A model generated the notes under the pieces. That model was given only the letters and a program-made list of their open reading frames with translations, was not told the origin of the DNA and ran no database searches. A stretch of 64,000 bases of DNA from Oceanobacillus_B kapialis (GTDB taxonomy: Bacteria; Bacillota; Bacilli; Bacillales; Amphibacillaceae), in NCBI RefSeq assembly GCF_042685265.1, contig NZ_JBHUMX010000013.1, one strand, 5' to 3'. The translations under genes were made by a program, and so were the position numbers. Below, piece by piece: positions 35,201-44,018 of the stretch; position 1 is the stretch's first letter; every line of letters starts with the position of its first letter.

Positions 35201-36415
35201 ATGAGTACAAGCAAACCAAAAATAGTTGTACTGGGAGCTGGCTATGCAGGCCTCACTACAGCAAAACGACTAACAAAACAACTATCAGCAGAACAGGCAG
35301 AAATCGTACTGGTAAACAAACATAACTACCACTATGAGACAACTTGGCTGCATGAAGTAGCAGCGGGAACTATTAACCCGAACCAGGCACGAGTAATGAT
35401 CAGTGATGTGGTGAGCCCAAATCGTGTAAGACTTGTGTATGATGCAGTAGTAAAGATTAACAAAGAGGATAAGCGCGTCGTTCTAGAGAACAGCGAGATC
35501 GAATACGATTACTTAGTAGTTGCTCTTGGGTTTGAATCAAATGACTTTGGAATTAAAGGAATGGCTGAGCATGCCTTCGCTATTGAAGATATTGATTCAA
35601 GTCGTCTTATTAGCGAGCACATTGAATACCAATTCGCTAAATATAATAACGAAGAAAATGTAAGTGAAGAAAGCTTAAACATTCTTGTTGGTGGAGCAGG
35701 GTTTACTGGTATTGAATTTGTTGGTGAACTTGCGCAAAAAGTGCCAGAGCTATGCAAAAAATATGATATCGACCGCAGTAAGGTCCGTATTATCAACGTA
35801 GAGGCAGCACCGTCTATTCTTCCAATGTTCGATAAAGAACTTGTAGAATATGCTAAAAAGTCTTTAGAAGATCGTGGAGTAGAACTTAAAATTGGGGCAG
35901 CGATTTCTGAAGCGACTGCAGAAGGATTTGTTGTCGGTGAAGAGAAAGAACTAATCAAAGCTGGTACAATTGTTTGGACTGGGGGCGTAAAAGCAAGCTC
36001 CGTACTTGGCAATTCCGGTTTTGAATTAGTAAAAGGAAAAGTAAACGTAAATAGTGACCTTCGTCCAGAAGGTGAAGAAGACATGTTCGTTATTGGAGAT
36101 TGCTCTTGGGTTTGGAATAAAGAAGCTGATCGTCCATATCCTTCTACAGCACAGTTGGCAATGCAGGAGGCAGACGTAGTTGCAGCTAACTTAAAAGCAT
36201 TAATTACTAATCAGCCGGTTCAAGATTTCAAATTCAGTGACAAAGGTACTGTAGCTTCTCTAGGACATTCCGATGGTATTGGTAATGTCATGTCAGGCTA
36301 TAAACTTTCCGGAAAATCTGCTGCTGCAATGAAAAAAGTAGTAGATAACCGTTCTCTATTCTTGCTTGGTGGACCGAAGCTTGTTCTTAAAAAAGGTAAG
36401 TTCCGCCCATTCTAA
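35201..36415 (+). CDS. ndh: Type II NADH dehydrogenase (NDH-2)
   Basis: A 404-residue flavoprotein. It has two dinucleotide-binding folds: VLGAGYAGLTTAKRL at the start (FAD) and LVGGAGFTGIEFVGEL around residue 165 (NADH). GTIVWTGGVKASS and FVIGDCSWVW complete the FAD site. It oxidises NADH and reduces membrane quinone without pumping protons. I chose the ATG at 35201 after AAAGGTGG; the longer frame from 35162 has no site. A short distance to sulfide:quinone reductase exists in this superfamily, but the sequence matches the Bacillus Ndh type better. Confidence 0.88.
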   Translation: MSTSKPKIVVLGAGYAGLTTAKRLTKQLSAEQAEIVLVNKHNYHYETTWLHEVAAGTINPNQARVMISDVVSPNRVRLVYDAVVKINKEDKRVVLENSEIEYDYLVVALGFESNDFGIKGMAEHAFAIEDIDSSRLISEHIEYQFAKYNNEENVSEESLNILVGGAGFTGIEFVGELAQKVPELCKKYDIDRSKVRIINVEAAPSILPMFDKELVEYAKKSLEDRGVELKIGAAISEATAEGFVVGEEKELIKAGTIVWTGGVKASSVLGNSGFELVKGKVNVNSDLRPEGEEDMFVIGDCSWVWNKEADRPYPSTAQLAMQEADVVAANLKALITNQPVQDFKFSDKGTVASLGHSDGIGNVMSGYKLSGKSAAAMKKVVDNRSLFLLGGPKLVLKKGKFRPF

Positions 36416-36471
36416 TTGAAAAATAGCCATGGCCATGAAGAAACGAGATAAATACGAGGAGGTAGTAATGA

Positions 36472-36573
36472 ATGAAGAATAAAACATTATGTGGGTTTTT
36501 ACTTGTACTTGCTTCGTTGGTAGGGTATAGATTACTCAGTGACTACATGGAAGATTCAAGGGACTTTAGATAA
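36472..36573 (+). CDS. Short single-span membrane peptide
   Basis: A 33-residue product (MKNKTLCGFLLVLASLVGYR...) with one hydrophobic segment and an acidic tail. GAGGAGGTAG stands before the start and a terminator follows directly. This arrangement argues for a real small gene. A second ATG at 36468 leads to a stop after four codons. No family recognised. Confidence 0.5.
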   Translation: MKNKTLCGFLLVLASLVGYRLLSDYMEDSRDFR

Positions 36574-36577
36574 AAAG

Positions 36578-36611
36578 GAGCCATCCGGTATATAGCTGGA
36601 TGGCTTTTTAC
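36578..36611 (+). terminator. Terminator after the short membrane peptide gene
   Basis: GAGCCATCCGG/CTGGATGGCT stem with a short loop, then TTTTT. Confidence 0.85.
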
Positions 36612-36674
36612 AAAAGAAATAAATAAAGGAGAGGTAGAAGCTTCTTTCCTTTGTTTAGATGGAGTGAGAAGGAA

Positions 36675-36926
36675 ATGCATACCGGCCTAATCGTTTTTTT
36701 AATTATTTTGTTCTTACTTACTATAGGAGGAACGTTTTTTGCACTTAGGCAAGAAGAAAATAAAATGAAAAAATATGAGGAGGATGGGGATACCATAGAA
36801 GACCAACTGACTCGTTCCCTAGAATATGAATCCGCTTCCTTAAAATCCAACGTACGTTTGCAAATTTGGATATACTCTATTACCTTAACACTTGCCTTAA
36901 TCGCGTTTTTTATTTATCTTGCTTAA
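36675..36926 (+). CDS. Small two-span membrane protein
   Basis: An 83-residue product with membrane segments at about 3-22 and 62-82 around a charged, Glu-rich loop (RQEENKMKKYEEDGD). I chose the ATG at 36675, eight bases after GGAGTG; a start at 36651 lacks a site. No family recognised. It precedes the VanW gene by 55 bases and may share its promoter. Confidence 0.6.
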   Translation: MHTGLIVFLIILFLLTIGGTFFALRQEENKMKKYEEDGDTIEDQLTRSLEYESASLKSNVRLQIWIYSITLTLALIAFFIYLA

Positions 36927-36981
36927 TGGCAAGAATGTATTTTCGCCTCTTTCCTCATACTAAGGGGAGGAGGTTGGTTAT

Positions 36982-37839
36982 ATGCGAACAATCATACTTT
37001 TTCTATGTTTTATAAGTTTGCTGCCCACTTATGTTTTCGCTTCTAATAATCTGATGCTGGATAAGGTGGAAATTAAACAGTATGGTCACACACCAATACC
37101 AGGACCGCTATTTCTTAATAATAAAAAACTACAAGAGCTTATTAAAGAAATAGAAAAAAAAGTGGCAATAGAACCTAAAAATGCCCACTGGTCAGAGGAC
37201 AATGAACTGATTGCTGAAAGACCTGGTAGAATGTTGGATAAACAGGCTTTCCAAGTTTTGTTTCGCAGTGCCTTTTATGACGGGAGTATAAAGCAAATTA
37301 CTGTTCCAACTATGCCGGTTTATCCTAGTGTGGATCGTGCATTGCTTGAGGAAATCCAGGCAAGAGAATTGGGAAGTTATGTAACCTATTATAAAAAAGA
37401 AAATAAGGAACGGGCAGAAAACATAGCCCTTGCCGCAGCTGCTATTGACAGTCATGTGATTTTCCCAGGTGAAGTATTTTCGTTTAATGAGATTGTAGGG
37501 GAAAGAACCGTGGAAAGAGGTTACAAGCGAGCACCGGTAATTGTAAAGGGCGAACTTTCGGAGGATATCGGTGGAGGTATTTGCCAGGTGTCTTCTACCT
37601 TATTTAATGCTGTTGATTTAAAAGGTATTCAAATAGTGGAGCGCTACGCCCATAGCAGAAGAGTTCCATACGTACCTGAGGGACGGGATGCGACAGTAAG
37701 CTGGTGGGGGCCAGATTTTGTTTTTAAAAATAAGTATAATCAACCAGTCCTTATTAGAGCACACGCAAAAAACGGAAGAATGGTGATTAGAATTTTATCC
37801 TCAGAATCTGTCGTCCCATTTACAGGAAATGATTCATAA
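36982..37839 (+). CDS. VanW-family secreted protein
   Basis: A 285-residue protein with a signal peptide (cleavage after about VFASN, residue 20). A middle region (about 85-125) recalls the domain that often precedes VanW. A VanW domain follows (about 135-260: FPGEVFSFNEIVGERT, GGGICQVSSTLFNA, and HSRRVPYVPEGRDATVSWW). VanW proteins are linked to the cell wall, but their reaction is unknown. AGGGGAGGAGG precedes the start. It is followed by a strong terminator. Confidence 0.85.
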   Translation: MRTIILFLCFISLLPTYVFASNNLMLDKVEIKQYGHTPIPGPLFLNNKKLQELIKEIEKKVAIEPKNAHWSEDNELIAERPGRMLDKQAFQVLFRSAFYDGSIKQITVPTMPVYPSVDRALLEEIQARELGSYVTYYKKENKERAENIALAAAAIDSHVIFPGEVFSFNEIVGERTVERGYKRAPVIVKGELSEDIGGGICQVSSTLFNAVDLKGIQIVERYAHSRRVPYVPEGRDATVSWWGPDFVFKNKYNQPVLIRAHAKNGRMVIRILSSESVVPFTGNDS

Positions 37840-37855
37840 AATTGCTTTTATAAGT

Positions 37856-37899
37856 AAAAAAACAGCAGGCTTCTATTGTAGAAGGCCTGCTGTTTTTTA
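37856..37899. terminator. Convergent terminator between vanW and yceI genes
   Basis: AAAAACAGCAGGC/GCCTGCTGTTTTT outer stem and CTTCTA/TAGAAG inner stem; works in both directions. Confidence 0.9.
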
Positions 37900-37905
37900 C
37901 GGAAA

Positions 37906-38442
37906 TTAGTCCGCTTTATGTGCTTCTATTTCGAAATGGATCGTAACATCTTCGCCAATTAACACGCCACCTGTTTCAACAGCAGCATTCCATGTAAGTC
38001 CAAATTCTTTACGGTTTATTTTTGTGGAACCGCTAAAGCCAGCTACTGTATTGCCGCTCATTGGATCTTTACTTTGGCCTGCAAATTCTACATCCACTGT
38101 TACAGGTTTTGTTGTTCCACGAATGGTTAGATCTCCAGTAACATCGTATTCATTGTCAGATTTCTTTTTGATATCTGTTGCAACAAACGTAATTTTTGGA
38201 TGGTTTTCAGCATCAAAGAAATCTGCTGAGCGTAAATGATCATCACGATCTTTATTGCGAGTTTCAATACTATTTACATCAATGGTTACTTCAACTTTTG
38301 AATCAGTAAGATCCTCTACATCAGCTTCGATTACAGCGTCAAAGTCTTTGAATACTCCTTTTGCTTTGGAAATCATCATGTGTTTTACAGAGAAACCTAG
38401 TTCACTGTGTACTGCGTCTACATTCCATACTGTTTTAGCCAT
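37906..38442 (-). CDS. YceI-family lipocalin-like protein
   Basis: A 178-residue YceI-domain protein. WNVDAVHSELGFSVKHMMIS, the RDDHLRSADFFDAENHP core and KINRKEFGLTWN are typical. The fold is a beta-barrel that binds isoprenoid-type lipids. There is no signal peptide, so it is cytoplasmic, unlike the periplasmic Escherichia coli version. GGAGGGG precedes the ATG. A single-gene unit. Confidence 0.9.
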   Translation of the reverse strand: MAKTVWNVDAVHSELGFSVKHMMISKAKGVFKDFDAVIEADVEDLTDSKVEVTIDVNSIETRNKDRDDHLRSADFFDAENHPKITFVATDIKKKSDNEYDVTGDLTIRGTTKPVTVDVEFAGQSKDPMSGNTVAGFSGSTKINRKEFGLTWNAAVETGGVLIGEDVTIHFEIEAHKAD

Positions 38443-38625
38443 TTCAAAACCCCTCCATATATAAGTGATTAATGCGTTAGTTACTTTATGTTACTTAGTA
38501 TAGAATTATAAACTTGTATTGTCAAGTAAATAAGGGTTTATATTTCTTACACTTTTTTAATGATTAAGTTGCCGTGCCAAATAAGCTGGTCATTCATAGT
38601 ATAAATTGAAGGAAGGTGTTTCGAA

Positions 38626-38868
38626 ATGGACAAAGGTACTATAATTCGTTCTATTGTATTGTTCATAGCGTTAATTAACCAAACACTTGTTATATTTGGT
38701 AAATCTCCTTTACCGATCGACAGTGAGTTAATAGAACAGTTTGTTGCATTATCTTTCACGATCGCTACTTCTCTAATTGCTTGGTTTAAAAATAACTATG
38801 TGACAACTAATGGAAAACAACAAAGGCAAATACTAGAGGCGAAAGGTTTAATAAGACAGAAAAAATAA
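38626..38868 (+). CDS. SPP1-type phage holin family protein
   Basis: An 80-residue protein with two membrane segments (about 8-27 and 40-56) and a basic tail (KQQRQILEAKGLIRQKK). NQTLVIFGKSPLPID and ALSFTIATSLIAWFKNNYVT match the SPP1/XhlB holin family. No other phage gene is near, so it is either a domesticated holin or a prophage remnant. GAAGGAAGG precedes the ATG. Confidence 0.82.
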   Translation: MDKGTIIRSIVLFIALINQTLVIFGKSPLPIDSELIEQFVALSFTIATSLIAWFKNNYVTTNGKQQRQILEAKGLIRQKK

Positions 38869-38978
38869 CATTAACTCCCTAAGTATGGGAGCTTCAGCTA
38901 GTTAACCTATAGTAGCGTAACTCTTTATGGAGTTCCCTATTTAATAGTGATAAAACTTGTTCAGCTAATAGACTTTTA

Positions 38979-39117
38979 AGCTACGTTAACAAACAACACA
39001 CTTACCCCGCCTTTACTGGCAGTAAGACCTCGGGGATCAACTGCCAGTAAAGGCCGATTCGATTAAACTAAAATTTGACGGTGGAGGAAGGGAACCCCAC
39101 CTGAAGTTTCACTTTAT
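38979..39117 (+). repeat. Dispersed two-hairpin repeat, copy 2
   Basis: Starts AGCTACGTTAAC. It has a perfect 13-bp hairpin CTTTACTGGCAGT/ACTGCCAGTAAAG (39011-39052) with a 16-base loop AAGACCTCGGGGATCA. A second hairpin (GGTGG/CCACC, 39080-39101) follows, then GAAGTTTCACTTTAT. It shares this order with 59979-60114. Confidence 0.85.
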
Positions 39118-39215
39118 TAGAAAATTCTCTGAGGTGAAAATTATTTCATTTTTCGTTATAATAAAAAGATAGGGTAAAATGCAATAAATAAAATAATTGG
39201 CTGAGGAGAGATTTT

Positions 39216-41006
39216 ATGCAACAAACGTACAACCTGACGTGGGACTTGGATGTCATTTTTCCAGGGGGAAGTGATTCAGAAGCATTTCGTACATACCTTA
39301 AAGAAATTGAGCAAGCTAAAGGAGAGTTTGCTATAAAAGTAGAAGCATTCAAGCCTGAACATGATGAAGTAAAGGCTGAGCAACTTATTGAGATCGTAAA
39401 CCACCTTGAGAGGGTATCCAAAAAATTACGAGAAGCCTCTGCTTTTATTAGTTGTTTAAGTGCTCAGGATGTAACAGATGAAAAAGCGAGCCTGTTAGTC
39501 GGAAAGCGAAGTGATTTACGAGCAGAAATGGAAGCTGTTAATTCTAAATTTGTCCAAAAACTTGTTCAGGTAGACGATGCTACATGGGATAGCTTGCTTC
39601 AGCATGAGGGGTTAAAGGAGCTTGCTTTTGTACTTAATGAATACAGAGAAAAGGCGAAAGAACTTCTGTCTGTAGATCAAGAAGTGTTAATTAACGACCT
39701 TGCAGTTGATGGGTATCACGGCTGGAGTCAGATGTATGACACGATCGTTGGAAAAATGAAGGTGGAAGTTGAGGAAGAGGATGGGGTAAAATCACTATCC
39801 GTTGGTCAGGCATCGAATAAATTAGGTGACCCTAACCGTGATGTAAGAAAAACAGTTTTCCATAAACTTGGTGATGCGTGGAAGGAGCAATCTGCTCTTT
39901 TCGGCCAAACACTAAACCATTTAGCTGGGTTTCGCTTGCAAACATATAAGCATCGGAATTGGGAGCATGTGTTAAAAGAACCTTTGCAAATAAATCGAAT
40001 GAAACAGGAAACACTTGATGCCATGTGGACTGCTATTACGCATAACAAGCAACACTTCGTGAAGTATTTAGACAAAAAAGCTGAAATTCTTGGGTTGGAT
40101 AAGCTTAGTATGTATGATATTGGCGCACCGATAACAGATAGTGTGAAAAAATCTACGTATACAGAGGCTAGCAAATTTATCGTAGAGCATTTTAATAATT
40201 TCAGCCCAAAGATGGCAGATTTCGCACAAATGGCATTTGACAAACGATGGATAGAGGCGGAGGACCGTGCGGGTAAACGCCCTGGAGGATTCTGTACAAG
40301 CTTTCCTGAAAGTGAGCAGACACGCATTTTCATGACATTTTCCGGTACATCTTCAAATATTGCTACATTGGCACATGAGCTTGGCCATGCTTACCACCAG
40401 CATGTAATGAATGATGTAAATGGATTAAATCAGCGTTATGCAATGAATGTTGCCGAGACAGCATCCACCTTTGCTGAGATGATCGTAGCAGATGCATCGG
40501 TTAAAAGTGCTCAAAACAAAGAAGAGAAAATCGCATTGCTTGAAGATAAGATTCAACGTAGTGTGGCATTCTTTATGAATATTCATGCACGCTTTATTTT
40601 TGAAAATCGTTTTTATGAAGAAAGAAAAGAAGGGCTAGTATCTGTCGATCGGTTAAATGAAATCATGGTTGAAGCACAGAAGGAAGCTTATCAAAATGCT
40701 TTGGATGAATATGATCCTAATTTCTGGTCTTCTAAACTGCATTTCCATATTACTGGTGTTCCATTTTATAATTTCCCGTATACATTTGGTTATCTATTCA
40801 GTCTCGGTATTTATGCCGCAGCAAAAGACCAGGGGAACAGCTTTGAAGATTCCTATATTGCGTTGTTGCGTGATACTGGAAGAATGAACGTAGAAGATCT
40901 CGCGATGAAGCATATGAATGTAGATCTAACGAAGCCTGATTTCTGGGAAGCTGCTATCCAATTATGTGTAAATGATGTAGAAGAGTTTATTGAGCTTACA
41001 CAGTAA
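39216..41006 (+). CDS. pepF: M3-family oligoendopeptidase (PepF type)
   Basis: A 596-residue cytoplasmic zinc metallopeptidase. The zinc motif HELGHAYH lies near residue 387, with the third ligand in NVAETASTFAEM about 25 residues later. FHITGVPFYNFPYTFGYLFS near the end is the substrate-site tyrosine region. It cleaves short peptides. GAGGAGAG precedes the ATG. The gene stands alone between a dispersed repeat and the TPP riboswitch. Confidence 0.9.
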   Translation: MQQTYNLTWDLDVIFPGGSDSEAFRTYLKEIEQAKGEFAIKVEAFKPEHDEVKAEQLIEIVNHLERVSKKLREASAFISCLSAQDVTDEKASLLVGKRSDLRAEMEAVNSKFVQKLVQVDDATWDSLLQHEGLKELAFVLNEYREKAKELLSVDQEVLINDLAVDGYHGWSQMYDTIVGKMKVEVEEEDGVKSLSVGQASNKLGDPNRDVRKTVFHKLGDAWKEQSALFGQTLNHLAGFRLQTYKHRNWEHVLKEPLQINRMKQETLDAMWTAITHNKQHFVKYLDKKAEILGLDKLSMYDIGAPITDSVKKSTYTEASKFIVEHFNNFSPKMADFAQMAFDKRWIEAEDRAGKRPGGFCTSFPESEQTRIFMTFSGTSSNIATLAHELGHAYHQHVMNDVNGLNQRYAMNVAETASTFAEMIVADASVKSAQNKEEKIALLEDKIQRSVAFFMNIHARFIFENRFYEERKEGLVSVDRLNEIMVEAQKEAYQNALDEYDPNFWSSKLHFHITGVPFYNFPYTFGYLFSLGIYAAAKDQGNSFEDSYIALLRDTGRMNVEDLAMKHMNVDLTKPDFWEAAIQLCVNDVEEFIELTQ

Positions 41007-41068
41007 TTGTAAGATTGCAGGATGTCAGTTACAATGAAGGTAATGAAAAAAGCATAGCTTGAAAAGTC

Positions 41069-41156
41069 TACAGGGGGAGCCATTGGCTGAGAGTGAACAG
41101 AGATGTTCTTACCCTTTGAACCTGTTAGTTAGTACTAACGTAGGGATGGTGGCTTT
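41069..41156 (+). promoter_or_regulatory. TPP (THI-box) riboswitch
   Basis: Conserved order: ACAGGGGGAGCC, GGCTGAGAGTG, ACCCTTTGAACCTG, then TTAGTACTAACGTAGGGA. A terminator lies just downstream. Thiamine pyrophosphate binding should lower expression of the thiamine transporter at 41263. Confidence 0.93.
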
Positions 41157-41167
41157 TTTGATGGATT

Positions 41168-41227
41168 AAAAAGCAATGTGAGCGGATTCCCATCAGGAAG
41201 TCTTCCCCTTGGCATTGCTTTTTTCTT
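41168..41227 (+). terminator. TPP-riboswitch expression-platform terminator
   Basis: AAAAAGCAATG/CATTGCTTTTT stem enclosing an inner GGAAG/CTTCC hairpin, then a T-run. Confidence 0.85.
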
Positions 41228-41262
41228 ATGCAATTGAATCGCTTTAAAAAGGGGAGAGAGAA

Positions 41263-41835
41263 ATGAATAGAAAACGTACGTTATTTTTAGTTGAGGTAGC
41301 AATATTTGCGGCCTTTGCTTTACTGTTAGATATTATTCCGTTTTTATCTTTTAAAATTTGGGCACAGGGTGGATCCATCTCTTTTGCCATGATCCCAATC
41401 TTTATCGTCGCCTTCAGATGGGGGATAAAAGGTGGATTATTAGCAGGGTTATTATGGGGGATTTTGCAAATTGCGGTAGGTACAGCTTATGTACTTTTTC
41501 CTATCCAAGGATTCCTTGATTACGCCGTTGCATTTACAGTATTAGGATTTGCCGGTGTATTCGCCGGAAAAGTTCAGCGTAATATTAAAAAAGGAAATAC
41601 AAAAAAGTATTTAGGATATATTGTAGCTGGTGTGTTTTTAGGGTCAGTCCTGCGTTTTGCTGCACATTATGTGGCCGGTGTTACGTTCTTTGAGTCCGCT
41701 ATCGATGGCCAGCCTGTATGGTTGTATTCCTTATTATATAATGGCTCCTATATGCTGCCAGCTTTTGTCCTTAGTGCAGTACTTGTCTTTTTCTTGTTCC
41801 ACAAACAGCCAAGAACCTTAATGAATCAGTATTAA
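41263..41835 (+). CDS. thiT: Thiamine ECF-transporter substrate-binding subunit (ThiT)
   Basis: A 190-residue ThiT/YuaJ protein with six membrane segments. VEVAIFAAFALLLD at the start, WAQGGSISFAMIPI and the thiamine-site region FLDYAVAF are typical. As an S component it binds thiamine and needs the shared EcfA/A'/T module, which is not in this window. The TPP riboswitch in its leader supports the call. Confidence 0.92.
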   Translation: MNRKRTLFLVEVAIFAAFALLLDIIPFLSFKIWAQGGSISFAMIPIFIVAFRWGIKGGLLAGLLWGILQIAVGTAYVLFPIQGFLDYAVAFTVLGFAGVFAGKVQRNIKKGNTKKYLGYIVAGVFLGSVLRFAAHYVAGVTFFESAIDGQPVWLYSLLYNGSYMLPAFVLSAVLVFFLFHKQPRTLMNQY

Positions 41836-41857
41836 TTAAAACTATCCGCTCACACAT

Positions 41858-41893
41858 GGTAATCTCTCGATTTTAGAGAGATTACCTTTTTAT
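41858..41893 (+). terminator. Terminator after thiT
   Basis: GGTAATCTCT/AGAGATTACC stem with an AT-rich loop, then TTTTTAT. Confidence 0.88.
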
Positions 41894-41921
41894 ATCGAAT
41901 GAAAGTTAAAAAAAATAGATA

Positions 41922-41966
41922 AAAAACAGGCAATTATTCTAACAAGATTGAATAATTGCCTGTTTT
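41922..41966 (-). terminator. Terminator of the stress gene at 42049
   Basis: AAAACAGGCAATTATTC/GAATAATTGCCTGTTTT, perfect 17-bp stem; T-rich on both sides, so it also backs up the thiT terminator. Confidence 0.88.
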
Positions 41967-42048
41967 AATAAATTATTTTAAGTTAGACAGTACTAGCAGT
42001 TCTTCGTTATATTGCGCTATACACACTAGTAGCTAGAGCATATAGTAA

Positions 42049-42399
42049 TTACATTAAATAGCTCGCCGCATTTTCATTATTTGTAACGATTAAAAGTACT
42101 TTTCCTTCATCCATATCTTCTTCAAAGTTTTCTGCTTCAGCTTGGGAAAAGCCAATTTCCTGAAGCTTGGTACGCAGTTCGTCTCCTTTACTATTAAATA
42201 GGTTTCCAACTGCATTTCCGAAATCCATTTCTTTTATACCGATTGTATTAGCATCCGTGCCACTAGCAATTCGCTTCGTCCGATCATCATCATGGGATAA
42301 CACATAGATATCGTCCTTGTTAACCCCTTTGTCTTTTAAAATACTGACATCTGTTTTTAGTAATTCATCGTTTGTGTATTCTTTAATAAATGGTTTCAT
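42049..42399 (-). CDS. yflT: General stress protein 17M-like (YflT family)
   Basis: A 116-residue cytoplasmic protein. MKPFIKEYTNDELLK, DDIYVLSHDDDRTKRIA and the acidic end ENFEEDMDEGKVLLIV are typical of the YflT/GSP17M family. Members are induced by sigma-B under heat, salt or ethanol. A sigma-B-type promoter stands 39 bases upstream of the start. The biochemical role is unknown. GGAGG precedes the ATG. Confidence 0.87.
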   Translation of the reverse strand: MKPFIKEYTNDELLKTDVSILKDKGVNKDDIYVLSHDDDRTKRIASGTDANTIGIKEMDFGNAVGNLFNSKGDELRTKLQEIGFSQAEAENFEEDMDEGKVLLIVTNNENAASYLM

Positions 42400-42437
42400 C
42401 TACATCTACCTCCTGATAATGTGCTTACGTTTTTTCT

Positions 42438-42462
42438 ATTCCCCTGTGCCAAAGAACTAAAC
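42438..42462 (-). promoter_or_regulatory. Sigma-B-type promoter before yflT
   Basis: The minus strand shows GTTTAG, 13 bases, GGGAAT, close to the sigma-B consensus GTTTaa-N12-15-GGGWAT. Confidence 0.7.
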
Positions 42463-42509
42463 ATCTCCTCCTTGCATAGGCTATACAACCATTAAAGAGA
42501 GGAAGGTAC

Positions 42510-43934
42510 ATGATGGAGCTTACCATTTCCCATTGGCTATATGGGCTTTTTACTTTGTTTATTATAGGTACAATGATTTTTCGAAAAGGTGTAGTATTAC
42601 CAACATTACTAGGGACTTTTATTGTTGCCTGGGTTTACAATGGAAGCATTATAGATGGATTTAAAGCCATTTTTAACGCTAACCTTGTAGCAGCACAAGA
42701 ATTGTTCAGTATTTTTTTAATTATTACGTTTATGCTTGCTCTTCTACATTCATTACGTGATTTGGGAGCAGACAAGCGGATGATTCAGCCTATCCAAAAA
42801 ATGATGATTAATGGGCATATCTCTTATTTTGTCTTAGTCGTTATTACCTATGTTATCTCCCTATTTTTCTGGCCAACACCGGCCGTACCACTAATTTGTG
42901 CTTTGCTCGTACCAGCCGCTATTAGAGCTGGATTGCCGGTCATGATGGCAGCAGTGGCTATTGCGTTAGCGGGGCAGGGGATGGCATTATCCTCCGATTA
43001 TGTGGTACAAGTGGCACCGAGTTTATCAGCGGCCGCTGCTGGATTGGAAACAGCCGTGGTAGCGGATCGCGCTCTTATATTGTCCCTTGTAGCTGGATCA
43101 GTCGCAATATTGTTAGCTTACATGATGTACAGGAAAACAATTCGTAGTAAAGACAACCCAATTATTGAAGTAGAGTTAGAGAACATGCAATCCTTACAGG
43201 AATCAACAAACAAGGCACATACGAATAATTTATCGGCTTGGAGTAAAATTTTTGCAGTAATGGTGCCATTAGCATTAGTAGGTGTTGTCATTTATATGGT
43301 ATATGAAAAGCTGCTTTCAGGTAGAATGAGTGGGCTTGAGGGAAGTGATGGAGCAGCATTTGTAGGAGGAGTTGCAGTAGTATTGTTACTTCTATCGACA
43401 ATAGCTTTTGGTAAACAGCATTCTCTCGATTATATTACAACCCATATTACCGATGGTTTTGTATTTGCTTTTAAAGCAATGGGTCCTGTTATCCCGATTG
43501 CTGGATTCTTCTTTTTAGGGAGTGCAGATTTCTCTGGGAGTATATTGGGAAAAGAAGAAAGCCAACCTGCCTTTTTGTTTGATCTTGTGCAAACGAGCCA
43601 GGAATTTCTTCCTGAAAATGCCCTTCTTGCAGCCATTAGCATTCTAATTATCGGGATCATTACAGGGTTAGATGGATCTGGTTTTTCCGGTTTGCCATTA
43701 ACTGGAGCATTGGCTGCATCTTTAGAAAATGGGGCAATTGATGCTTCCACACTGGCGGCTATTGGGCAAATGGGATCGATTTGGACAGGTGGAGGAACAA
43801 TTGTAGCATGGTCTTCCTTAATTGCTATAGCCGGTTTTTGTGGAATTTCCGTAATGGAACTTGTAAGAAAAAATTTCCTTCCCGTCATAATAGGATTACT
43901 AGCCACCACAATTGTTGGTATTATCATCTGGTAA
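42510..43934 (+). CDS. Polytopic transporter of unknown substrate
   Basis: A 474-residue protein with about twelve to thirteen membrane segments. SLFFWPTPAVPLICALLVPAA and IITGLDGSGFSGLPLTGALA look like the two substrate loops of ion-transporter-superfamily carriers. I cannot name the family with certainty. It lies 84 bases before a glutamate dehydrogenase on the same strand, with no terminator between, so an amino acid or organic acid related to glutamate is an attractive substrate. GAGAGGAAGG precedes the ATG. Confidence 0.65.
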   Translation: MMELTISHWLYGLFTLFIIGTMIFRKGVVLPTLLGTFIVAWVYNGSIIDGFKAIFNANLVAAQELFSIFLIITFMLALLHSLRDLGADKRMIQPIQKMMINGHISYFVLVVITYVISLFFWPTPAVPLICALLVPAAIRAGLPVMMAAVAIALAGQGMALSSDYVVQVAPSLSAAAAGLETAVVADRALILSLVAGSVAILLAYMMYRKTIRSKDNPIIEVELENMQSLQESTNKAHTNNLSAWSKIFAVMVPLALVGVVIYMVYEKLLSGRMSGLEGSDGAAFVGGVAVVLLLLSTIAFGKQHSLDYITTHITDGFVFAFKAMGPVIPIAGFFFLGSADFSGSILGKEESQPAFLFDLVQTSQEFLPENALLAAISILIIGIITGLDGSGFSGLPLTGALAASLENGAIDASTLAAIGQMGSIWTGGGTIVAWSSLIAIAGFCGISVMELVRKNFLPVIIGLLATTIVGIIIW

Positions 43935-44018
43935 TTAAACGTTTTCATGGTTCTTTATGGCTAGATTTGTTAGAATTACACAAAAGTGGGATTCAAATCG
44001 ATGTCTGGAGGAACTAAA

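Noticed and set aside
35162..36415. NDH-2 considered as a sulfide:quinone reductase for the sulfur cluster
   Set aside because: The sequence fits Bacillus NDH-2, the gene is 18 kb away, and it has no CstR-type operator.
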